This document shows, piece after piece, positions 1 through 5,142 of a stretch of DNA of 14,422 bases. A model generated the notes under the pieces. It saw only the letters and a program-made list of their open reading frames with translations, was not told where the DNA came from and searched no databases. The position numbers and the translations under genes are program-made. Positions within the stretch are counted from its first letter, which is position 1; the number at the start of each line of letters is the position of its first letter. This DNA comes from CAIXYX01 sp043806415 (GTDB lineage: Archaea; Micrarchaeota; Micrarchaeia; Anstonellales; Anstonellaceae). The DNA is taken from the NCBI GenBank assembly GCA_043806415.1, contig JAZDHB010000061.1, positions 1-14,422 on the forward strand. Reading direction: 5' to 3'.

Positions 1-22
1 CAATAATGCTTAAATATAGACA
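1..22 (+). promoter_or_regulatory. Archaeal TATA promoter, copy 1
   Basis: The AT-rich box cttaaatata lies at 9-18 with the flank caataatg before it and gaca after it. The whole 22-bp block matches 503-524 at 21 of 22 positions, the only difference being c9 against t511. The box is 47 nt before the ATG at 66, so transcription should start near 40. The window edge cuts off whatever lies upstream. Confidence 0.7.
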
Positions 23-65
23 GCGCGCGAATAGTTCCATCGCGAAAGAAGCGATGGTGAGTTTG

Positions 66-473
66 ATGATGGTTACACGGAATGCTATGAAAGTAACGGA
101 AAAGGGGAACGGCCGCGATGGCAGGCCGAACCCGTCTCCCGATAAGCGACCCGCCTTGGCCCTCTACGAGCGGGGAAAACAAATCGCGAAAGACGCGAGA
201 CATTACGCCAACATCGCGAAACGGACGGAGGGCGGGCCCGGGGATTATGTGCTCGCCATTTTCGAGCGCTCGAAAATCTCGTTTGATGAAGCGCTCAGGC
301 TCTACCGCGAAGCGAAGGTCAGCGAGCCGGACAGGCAGCTGCGCACATGCATCCTGACCGACATTTCGGAAATCAAGAGCTACCGTACCTATGTCAAGGA
401 ACAGATCGAGCAGCTCAACCGCACTTGCCAGCCGTTCAAGGACATGGCCATGACGGAGACCATTTACCTCTGA
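66..473 (+). CDS. Unrecognised small helical protein, 135 aa
   Basis: I do not recognise this protein. The reading frame is open from an ATG at 6, but that ATG lies inside the TATA box and cannot be the translated start. The ATG at 66 (or 69) is preceded by GGTGAG at 56-61, the same ribosome-binding motif that precedes the next gene; the ATG at 54 has no such motif. The first 35 residues or so are basic, polar and probably flexible. The rest has the heptad-like character of two or three amphipathic helices, rich in Lys, Glu and Arg, with single Cys residues near the C-terminus. There is no signal peptide or membrane segment. It has its own promoter, nearly identical to that of the following gene, which suggests the two are expressed under the same conditions. 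Base composition is like that of its neighbours. Confidence 0.6.
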   Translation: MMVTRNAMKVTEKGNGRDGRPNPSPDKRPALALYERGKQIAKDARHYANIAKRTEGGPGDYVLAIFERSKISFDEALRLYREAKVSEPDRQLRTCILTDISEIKSYRTYVKEQIEQLNRTCQPFKDMAMTETIYL

Positions 474-483
474 GCACACCGCT

Positions 484-509
484 ATTAATGCATATTTTTA
501 TGCAATAAT
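484..509 (+). promoter_or_regulatory. 26-bp dyad abutting the second TATA box
   Basis: Arms 484-494 and 499-509 pair at 10 of 11 positions around a TTTT centre; the core TGCATA/TATGCA (489-494/499-504) is perfect and only 488/505 fails. The dyad ends 2 bp before the TATA box, where archaeal activators or repressors bind. Because it follows the stop of the preceding gene at 473, it could instead be a weak AT-rich termination site. Its right arm lies in the block shared with the promoter at position 1. Confidence 0.5.
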
Positions 510-524
510 GTTTAAATATAGACA
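503..524 (+). promoter_or_regulatory. Archaeal TATA promoter, copy 2
   Basis: The TATA box tttaaatata at 511-520 lies 34 nt before the ATG at 554, so transcription should begin roughly 10 nt before the ribosome-binding site GGTGAG at 545-550. The 22-bp block repeats 1-22 with one mismatch. Confidence 0.75.
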
Positions 525-553
525 AAATGAAATATTGATTGGAAGGTGAGAAG

Positions 554-844
554 ATGGACATGATTGCAAAGACTGACAAAATACAGGGCAACAATGGTCA
601 GGCAAAGGCACCGGGCAGCAATGCCCTGACCATCAATGTGGATGGAAAAGTGTTGACGCTGGATCTGGGCAAACTGCTTGAAACGAACGGCCGGACGAGA
701 GAGACCTTCTCGACGCCCAACGGGAAGTTCATAATGACCGTTGGACCGTCCTACGGGGTGCTGAGGCTGGATTTGACGATCGAACCCCTCACCGAAAGCA
801 TTGACAAGAGTTTCCGCCTGCCGGCCGGCTTTTTGGGCTGCTGA
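554..844 (+). CDS. Unrecognised small protein, 96 aa
   Basis: I do not recognise a family. The ATG at 554 is chosen because GGTGAG lies at 545-550; the in-frame TTG at 539 would fall at or before the expected transcription start. Residues 1-22 are polar, rich in Gly, Asn, Gln and Lys, and likely disordered. The remainder has alternating hydrophobic residues typical of a small beta-rich domain (LTINVDGKVLTLDLG, then FIMTVGPSYGVLRLDLTIEP), and the chain ends in Gly-Cys. There is no signal peptide or membrane helix. The gene stands alone between its own promoter and a hairpin/T-tract terminator 31 nt after its stop, which points to a monocistronic and perhaps abundant transcript. The function is unknown. 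Confidence 0.65.
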   Translation: MDMIAKTDKIQGNNGQAKAPGSNALTINVDGKVLTLDLGKLLETNGRTRETFSTPNGKFIMTVGPSYGVLRLDLTIEPLTESIDKSFRLPAGFLGC

Positions 845-875
845 ACGCGCCAGGGCAACAGCGAACGCGTTGCAG

Positions 876-914
876 CGCCCGCGCTCAGGGCCGCGGGCGT
901 TTGTTTTTATTTTC
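876..914 (+). terminator. GC hairpin followed by T-tract
   Basis: CGCCCGCG at 876-883 pairs perfectly with CGCGGGCG at 892-899 around an 8-nt loop, followed directly by a T-rich run at 900-914 (ttgtttttatttt). It sits 31 nt after the stop of the 96-aa gene and just before the YkgJ gene. It resembles a bacterial intrinsic terminator; archaeal RNA polymerase needs mainly the T-tract. Confidence 0.75.
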
Positions 915-927
915 CAGAAATTAGGAT

Positions 928-1641
928 ATGCCCATGGCCAACGAAAAAATCGCCGAGCGGGCGGCCCGCCTGCCGAGGGCGAAACCTGCGATGAGCGAGC
1001 CCTGCGCCTCGTGCGGGGAGAAATGCTGCAACCGCTTCGCGGTGCCCATCAGCGGATTCGACATGCTGCGCATCATGCGCAAGCTCGACTGCGAGCCGGG
1101 CGAATTCTGCGAGCTGGATGAAGCGAAATACATCCAGTCCGCGCCGCACTCGACCGTGTTCATCTTCGGCAAGGAGGGAGTGATGAGCGAGCGGCTGCTC
1201 ATCCTCAAGCGGCTCAAGACCAATTACTGCATCTTCTCGCGCCATTCGCACGGCTGCGCCATCTGGGGCTTCCACCCCATGGCCTGCAAAGCCTATCCGT
1301 TCGCGTTCGTCGGCAAGGAGGCGGGCGGAAAGGACAAGATCGGCTACACGCGAAACTTCGTCTGCCCCCGCCCATGGGAGAAAGGCGAGTATGACGAGGG
1401 AGGAGTGCGCACGGTGCTGGATGCGATGGAGCGGGAGATGGCCGAGTACAACATCATCGTGCGCGAATGGAACGCCACCCGCGCGAAAGAAGGGGGCGAG
1501 AAGGAGTTCTTCAAATTCCTGATCGAGAAGAGCGGGAAAAAAATGGAGTTGTGGGAAAAGAAAGAGATGCCAGACGCGCAGGAGTTGCCCAGCCTCGGGC
1601 CGAAGCGGGGCTACATCGAACCAGAATGGAAGGCCCTATGA
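928..1641 (+). CDS. YkgJ-family cysteine-cluster protein (putative metal/Fe-S binding)
   Basis: This 237-residue protein belongs to the YkgJ-type Fe-S or zinc cysteine-cluster family, whose biochemical role is poorly known. The family hallmark is visible: CASCGEKCC at residues 26-34, then Cys55, Cys61, Cys101, and the second half of the motif HGCAIWGFHPMACKAYPF at 108-125, with a further Cys146. These cysteines would bind one metal centre. The C-terminal third (about 155-237) is charged and helical, and goes beyond the cysteine core. There is no signal peptide, so it is cytosolic. The start is ATG 928 with a weak AGGA at 923-926; ATG 934 is nearly as good. No separate TATA box is clear: the T-rich run at 901-914 either serves as one, or the gene is read through from upstream. 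Its stop overlaps the end of the opposing dehydrogenase gene by 6 bp. Confidence 0.8.
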   Translation: MPMANEKIAERAARLPRAKPAMSEPCASCGEKCCNRFAVPISGFDMLRIMRKLDCEPGEFCELDEAKYIQSAPHSTVFIFGKEGVMSERLLILKRLKTNYCIFSRHSHGCAIWGFHPMACKAYPFAFVGKEAGGKDKIGYTRNFVCPRPWEKGEYDEGGVRTVLDAMEREMAEYNIIVREWNATRAKEGGEKEFFKFLIEKSGKKMELWEKKEMPDAQELPSLGPKRGYIEPEWKAL

Positions 1642-2712
1642 GAGATTGCGGCAGATGGCCTCGACCATCTCGCGCGTGCTCGCATTTCCGCCCACGTCTT
1701 TTGTCCGGATCCCCTGCCCGTACGCGCGCTCGATCGCAGTTTCCAGCTTGCGCGCCTCGCCCGGCAGGCCGATGTGCCCAAGCATCATCACCGCCGATCG
1801 GAGCAGGCCGGTGGGGTTGGCGATGCCCCGGCCGGCGATGTCGGGCGCCGAGCCGTGCACCGGCTCGAAGAGGGCGTATTTCTCGCCGATGTTGGCGGAC
1901 GGGGCCACGCCCAGCCCGCCGATGAGCGCACTGGCTTCGTCCGAGAGGATGTCGCCGAAGAGGTTGGTGGTGACGATGATTTGGAAACTTTGCGGCGATT
2001 TCACCAGGCGCATGGCCACCGCGTCGACGATGGCGTCGTCGCAGGCGATGTCGGGCGCGTAGGCCTTCGCCACATTGCGCCCGGCTTCCAGGAAAAGGCC
2101 GTCGGTCTTGCGCAGCACGTTGGCCTTGTGCACGAGCGTGACCTTGCTAAAATGGCGCTTCTTGGCGTAATCGAACGCGAATTTCACGATGCGCTCGCTG
2201 GCTTTTCTGGTGATGACGCGCAAGGCGGTCGCCCGCTCGCCGTCCGACTCCTCGATGCCGGAGTAGAGGCCCTCGCTGTTCTCGCGCACGATGGCGAAAT
2301 GAATGGGGGGGAGAGCGGCCGAAGGAGCGGATGGGGGGCTGGGGGCGGGGCGGCCCTCCGCCGGATTTGCAAATATGGGCTGGGTCCAGGCCGGGGCCGG
2401 AACGTTTGGAAGGGAGTCGAAGGGGCGCAGATTGGCATAGAGGCCCAGCGCGTTGCGCAAGGAGATGATGGCACTCGTATAATTCGGGATGCCCGGCGGG
2501 GTGGTGACCGCGCAGAAGAGCACGGCGTCGCTGGCGCGGGCGTGCTCGATCGTGTCGTCCGGGAGGGGCGTGCCGAGTTTCTTGTATGTGCCATAGCCGG
2601 CTTCGCCTTCCACCCACTCGACGTCCGCCAACTCGTCCACGATGGAGCGGGCGGGGCCCATGAGCTCGGGGCCGACGCCGTCGCCGTTGATGTACAGGAT
2701 TTTCTTGGTCAT
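1636..2712 (-). CDS. Isopropylmalate/homoisocitrate/isocitrate dehydrogenase family enzyme
   Basis: A beta-decarboxylating dehydrogenase that oxidises and decarboxylates a 2-hydroxy-3-carboxy acid with NAD(P); the last step of the operon's chain-elongation module. Seen: ING-DGVGPE at the N-terminus, substrate-binding LRNALGLYANLRP at 85-97, catalytic Tyr150 (ENSEGLYSGIE), Lys196 (LVHKANVLR), Asp230, Asp254 and Asp258 (TTNLFGDILSDEAS), and the cofactor site HGSAPDIAG at 286-294 with Asn299. Substrate is not settled: the position equal to Arg85 of the Thermus homoisocitrate enzyme appears to be Ile83, a hydrophobic residue as in isopropylmalate enzymes. At 358 aa it is about 20 longer than usual, because a Pro/Ala/Ser-rich stretch at about 113-136 interrupts the link between the LRP and VREN segments. 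The ATG is preceded only by a weak GGAT; it is 73 nt after the small-subunit stop and is probably co-transcribed. Confidence 0.88.
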   Translation of the reverse strand: MTKKILYINGDGVGPELMGPARSIVDELADVEWVEGEAGYGTYKKLGTPLPDDTIEHARASDAVLFCAVTTPPGIPNYTSAIISLRNALGLYANLRPFDSLPNVPAPAWTQPIFANPAEGRPAPSPPSAPSAALPPIHFAIVRENSEGLYSGIEESDGERATALRVITRKASERIVKFAFDYAKKRHFSKVTLVHKANVLRKTDGLFLEAGRNVAKAYAPDIACDDAIVDAVAMRLVKSPQSFQIIVTTNLFGDILSDEASALIGGLGVAPSANIGEKYALFEPVHGSAPDIAGRGIANPTGLLRSAVMMLGHIGLPGEARKLETAIERAYGQGIRTKDVGGNASTREMVEAICRNLS

Positions 2713-2742
2713 GTGAATCAGATCCAGACAGATCAGATGTCG

Positions 2743-2796
2743 TCTTTTGTCATGCGCTTGTCTTATTTCATGCGCTCGTTTTTTGTCATGCGCTTG
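2743..2796 (-). repeat. Three tandem 18-bp repeats carrying the small-subunit stop
   Basis: Units at 2743-2760, 2761-2778 and 2779-2796 share the core tttcatgcgctcg or ttgtcatgcgcttg (+ strand), followed by a decayed fragment. Because 18 is a multiple of three, the reading frame of the small-subunit gene meets a TGA in each unit: the true stop at 2786-2788 and two more in register downstream. Units 1 and 3 differ at one position; unit 2 differs more. Confidence 0.75.
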
Positions 2797-3442
2797 CCTT
2801 TTTTCTTGAGGAGGACGGCCGCGCGGTTTTTGTCTTGCGCGCCGGCTCTCCCGCCGCCTCCGCTTCGAGTTCCTCGATCTTGTGCGCTTTGAGGAAGTTG
2901 AGGATGCCCTCGAAGTTGCGCAATTTGGACATGAGCGGCGGGATGGAGAGCGGAACGGAGAGGGAGCGGGTGAGGTTGGTTAGCCGGCCATCGGAGAGTT
3001 CGAATTGGTCGTTATCCTGCGTGGCGTCGATGAATCCGGCCGGCGCCACGAGGGCCAGCAGGCCGTTGTTGATGCAGTTGCGGTAGAAGATGCGCGCATA
3101 CGATTTGGCCACGATGGCCGTGATGCCGTTGGCCTTTAGCGCATAGACGGCCGTCTCGCGGGATGAGCCGCAGCCGAAATTGCGGCCCGCCACCAGAAAG
3201 TCGCCGCTCTTCACCTGCTCGGCGTATTCGGGCCGGTGCTCGATGAAGGCGATGCGCCCCAATTCGGCCTTGTCCGTGGTCATGTTGTAGCGGCCGGGCG
3301 TGATCAGGTCGGTGTTGATCGCATCTGAAAATTTCCATACGCGCGGAACCGCGGGAGGGGGTTGCACCCCCTCCCCCAGTTTGACGTTCTTCCTGACCCC
3401 TCCCCCACTAGGGACTGTATCGGAATTTGAGATAGTGACCAT
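2786..3442 (-). CDS. Isopropylmalate/homoaconitate hydro-lyase small subunit (LeuD/LysU-like)
   Basis: Small (swivelling) subunit of the archaeal two-subunit hydro-lyase that isomerises the hydroxy-tricarboxylic or isopropylmalate intermediate. Seen: RVWKFSDAINTDLITPGRY at 34-52, the substrate-specificity loop YNMT at 52-55, FGCGSSRE at 89-96 and the SYARIFYRNCINNGL segment at 114-128. From memory, YNxT loops occur in lysine-type enzymes of Thermococcales/Thermus, while YLxx loops occur in methanogen enzymes, so the loop leans towards homoaconitase. ATG 3442 is chosen because AAGGTGA precedes it by 5 nt; GTG 3451 would overlap that site. Residues 12-33 or so come from an inserted palindromic repeat, so the normal domain starts about 33 residues late. 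A basic Lys/Arg/Ser tail (about 186-218) is also unusual. The gene starts 10 nt after the large-subunit stop. Confidence 0.87.
   Translation of the reverse strand: MVTISNSDTVPSGGGVRKNVKLGEGVQPPPAVPRVWKFSDAINTDLITPGRYNMTTDKAELGRIAFIEHRPEYAEQVKSGDFLVAGRNFGCGSSRETAVYALKANGITAIVAKSYARIFYRNCINNGLLALVAPAGFIDATQDNDQFELSDGRLTNLTRSLSVPLSIPPLMSKLRNFEGILNFLKAHKIEELEAEAAGEPARKTKTARPSSSRKKASA
3346..3406 (-). repeat. Palindromic dispersed element, copy A (inside a gene)
   Basis: Read on the - strand it has the parts GGGGGAGGGG, TCAGGAA, AAACTG, a perfect 9-bp hairpin stem and GCGGTTC. On the + strand the stem is GGGAGGGGG (3353-3361) with CCCCCTCCC (3367-3375) around the loop TTGCA. The same parts occur in the same order at 4734-4809 in the opposite orientation. 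Here it is in frame and encodes a Gly/Pro/Val-rich N-terminal segment of the small subunit. Confidence 0.75.
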
Positions 3443-3452
3443 GACATTCACC

Positions 3453-4706
3453 TTAGTTCTTGAGATATTTCCTCGGGTCGGCCAGCTTCCCCTCGATGGC
3501 CGAGGCGGCGGCCGTGGCCGGCGAGGCCAGGTAGATCTTGGCCTTGGGCGAGCCCATGCGGCCCGTGAAATTGCGGTTGGAGGTGCTCACGCACACGTCG
3601 CCATCGTCCAGCACGCCCATGTGCCGGCCCAGGCAGGCGCCGCAGCCGGGCGGGGCGATGACGGCACCCAGGCGCGAGAATTCGGCCAGAAAACCGCGCT
3701 CGAGCGCTTGCTCGTACACCTGCCGGCTCGCGGGCGTGACGATGAATTTGAGGCCGGGCGCGATGGATTTGCCTTTGAGGATCCGGTGGGCCACTTCCAG
3801 ATCTTCGATGCGGCAGTTGGTGCACGAGCCGAGGAACACCTGCGTGATGGGCGTGCCTTCCACCGCCGAGACGGGCACGTCTTTGTCGATGTCGGGCGGG
3901 CAGGCCACGGTGGGCTCGATTTTGGAGAGATCGAAGGTGAATGATTCGCAGAATTCGGCGTCCGGGTCCGAGCGGAGGCGCTCGAAGGGCCGGTACCGGC
4001 CTTGTCGTTTGAGATATTCGGCCGTCCGCTCGTCGGCGGGGACGATGCCGGTCTTGGCCCCGATCTCGGCGCACATGTTGCACAGCGTAAGCCGGGAAGG
4101 CACGTCGAAATCGGCCAGCGCCGGGCCATCGAATTCCACCACCTTGTAGTTCGCGCCTTCGCTTGAAAGCTGCCTGGCGATGCAGAGGATGACGTCCTTG
4201 GGATAGACGCCGCCCGCCAGAGCGCCCTCGAGCTTGATCTGGATGGTCTCGGGCACGCGCGCCCACACCTTGCCGGTGGCCATCGCCACGGCCGCGTCGG
4301 TGGAGCCGAAGCCCATGCACAGGGCCCCCAGCCCGCCGCCGGTGGGCGTGTGGCTGTCCGCACCCACGAGGACATTGTTGGGCGAAAGGTAGCGCTCGGC
4401 CATCACCTGGTGGCACACGCCGTCGGTGATGATGGGGATGCCCTGCTCGAGCGCGAACGCGCGGATGAGCGTGTGCAGATGCGATGCCTGGACTGAGGGG
4501 GCCGGATAGGCGTGGTCGAAGAAGAGGTGGATTTTCTTGGGGTCGAAGACTTTCTTCGCGATTTGGTGGAACGGCCCGATGGCCCAGGCGCAGGTGGTGT
4601 CGTGCGCCAGCACATGATCCGCCCGGACGACGGCCAGATCCCCGATGGACAGGGACCGGCCCGCATGGGCGGAGAGGATTTTCTGGGCAAGGGTTTGGTT
4701 GGGCAT
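3453..4706 (-). CDS. Isopropylmalate/homoaconitate hydro-lyase large subunit (LeuC/LysT-like)
   Basis: Catalytic subunit of about 417 aa, the normal length for the archaeal class. It carries the [4Fe-4S] cluster that binds and activates the substrate; the ligands are Cys295 in GSCTNCR and Cys355 and Cys358 in PPGCGACLG. Other family landmarks are ADHVLAHDTTCAWAI (29-43), FFDHAYPAP (62-70), GADSHTPTGGGLGAL (115-129) and SNRNFTGRMGS (376-386). It should pair with the small subunit encoded 10 nt downstream to close the active site. ATG 4706 is chosen because Leu-Ala-Gln-Lys-Ile-Leu follows as in the family, with GGTG 7 nt upstream; a TTG at 4727 is possible but lies in inserted sequence. The first 13 codons are duplicated upstream (see the direct repeats), so this start is itself a product of a rearrangement. 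Whether the substrate is homocitrate or isopropylmalate is not decided here. Confidence 0.9.
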   Translation of the reverse strand: MPNQTLAQKILSAHAGRSLSIGDLAVVRADHVLAHDTTCAWAIGPFHQIAKKVFDPKKIHLFFDHAYPAPSVQASHLHTLIRAFALEQGIPIITDGVCHQVMAERYLSPNNVLVGADSHTPTGGGLGALCMGFGSTDAAVAMATGKVWARVPETIQIKLEGALAGGVYPKDVILCIARQLSSEGANYKVVEFDGPALADFDVPSRLTLCNMCAEIGAKTGIVPADERTAEYLKRQGRYRPFERLRSDPDAEFCESFTFDLSKIEPTVACPPDIDKDVPVSAVEGTPITQVFLGSCTNCRIEDLEVAHRILKGKSIAPGLKFIVTPASRQVYEQALERGFLAEFSRLGAVIAPPGCGACLGRHMGVLDDGDVCVSTSNRNFTGRMGSPKAKIYLASPATAAASAIEGKLADPRKYLKN

Positions 4707-4709
4707 GGA
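4667..4709 (-). repeat. 43-bp direct repeat, copy 1 (functional gene start)
   Basis: This block matches 4812-4854 at 42 of 43 positions; the only difference is g4703 against a4848, which changes Pro2 to Ser. It covers the start codon and first 13 codons of the large-subunit gene. Together the two copies bracket 102 bp containing the palindromic element, as a target-site duplication would. Confidence 0.9.
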
Positions 4710-4716
4710 GACACCG

Positions 4717-4851
4717 TCATCTGACAAACGCTTGGGGGAGGGTCAGGAATGACCGAAAACTGGGGAGGGGGCAAGTGAGTGCTTGCACGGGTGGCCCCCT
4801 CCGCGGTTCGGGGGCGGAGAGGATTTTCTGGGCAAGGGTTTGGTTGGACAT
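4717..4851 (-). pseudogene. Decapitated second 5' end of the large-subunit gene, 44 codons
   Basis: The upstream copy of the duplication starts an open frame, MSNQTLAQKILSA, identical to the start of the real gene except at residue 2. It then runs into element sequence (APEPRRGPPVQALT...) and stops at TGA 4717-4719, 10 nt before the functional ATG. It begins 6 nt after the RAM gene stop, which is the spacing expected of the ancestral start. It may still be translated as a leader whose ribosomes restart at 4706. Confidence 0.75.
4734..4809 (+). repeat. Palindromic dispersed element, copy B
   Basis: It has the same ordered blocks as 3346-3406: GGGGGAGGG, TCAGGAA, AAACTG, a G-run/C-run stem and GCGGTTC. 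GGAGGGGGC (4764-4772) pairs perfectly with GCCCCCTCC (4794-4802); the 21-nt loop holds a small hairpin and, like copy A, a ttgca. The 20-nt spacer between the first two G-runs matches copy A at 15 of 20 positions. Its orientation relative to the host operon is opposite to that of copy A. Confidence 0.75.
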
Positions 4852-4854
4852 GGA
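4812..4854 (-). repeat. 43-bp direct repeat, copy 2 (ancestral start position)
   Basis: Partner of 4667-4709, offset by exactly 145 bp with one mismatch. It lies 4 nt from the RAM gene stop, so it probably marks where the large-subunit gene began before the insertion. Confidence 0.9.
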
Positions 4855-4857
4855 TCA

Positions 4858-5118
4858 TCAAGCCTCGTCCTTGGCATGGGTGTCGAGCACCAGGTAGGAG
4901 GTGGTCTGCAGCACGCCGGATGTGGCGCGCACGGCTTCCACCACGTCGTTGATGGACTGGATGGAGGGGGACCTGACCAGGATGAAGAGGTCGAACGAGC
5001 CGGTGAGCTCCCACACCTGGCTGACGCCCTGGATCTTGAGCAGGCTTTCGGAGATGGACGCGGTCTTGACCTTCTCGTCCGTCACGGCGCTGATGAACAC
5101 GCTGATGCTGTTTTCCAT
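4858..5118 (-). CDS. Stand-alone RAM domain (Lrp/AsnC ligand-binding domain), 86 aa
   Basis: This matches the AsnC/Lrp ligand-binding (RAM) domain: beta-alpha-beta-beta-alpha-beta with a first strand ISVFISAVT, the helix EKVKTASISESLLKI, then GVSQVWELTGSFDLFILVRSP (the family's G-V-x-x-x-x-x-x-T-G-x-x-D segment), a second helix and a last strand TTSYLVLDTHA. No DNA-binding helix-turn-helix precedes it; the reading frame is too short for one. Such domains form dimers and higher rings and bind amino acids. It sits inside the operon, 24 nt after the synthase stop and just before the hydro-lyase, with GGGTGA 4 nt from its ATG. The synthase lacks the C-terminal LeuA regulatory domain, so this protein could be a feedback sensor for the pathway product; that role is inference. 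Confidence 0.85.
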   Translation of the reverse strand: MENSISVFISAVTDEKVKTASISESLLKIQGVSQVWELTGSFDLFILVRSPSIQSINDVVEAVRATSGVLQTTSYLVLDTHAKDEA

Positions 5119-5142
5119 AGTTTCACCCTTGGATGGCAGCGA

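Noticed and set aside
6..65. N-terminal 20 codons of the first small gene
   Set aside because: They begin inside the TATA box, so they cannot be transcribed from that promoter; the ribosome-binding site favours ATG 66.
2743..2796. CRISPR-like array
   Set aside because: The 18-bp units are contiguous with no spacers and only three copies.
1774..2892. Long + strand frame (372 codons) opposite the dehydrogenase
   Set aside because: It lies antisense to a gene with clear catalytic motifs; its Gly/Arg/His/Asp-rich make-up is typical of the antisense frame of G+C-rich genes.
3407..3442. Ancient flanking duplication around element copy A, like that around copy B
   Set aside because: The codons for TISNSDTV and VWKFSDAI can be aligned, but only about 10 of 27 bases match, which is no better than chance allows.
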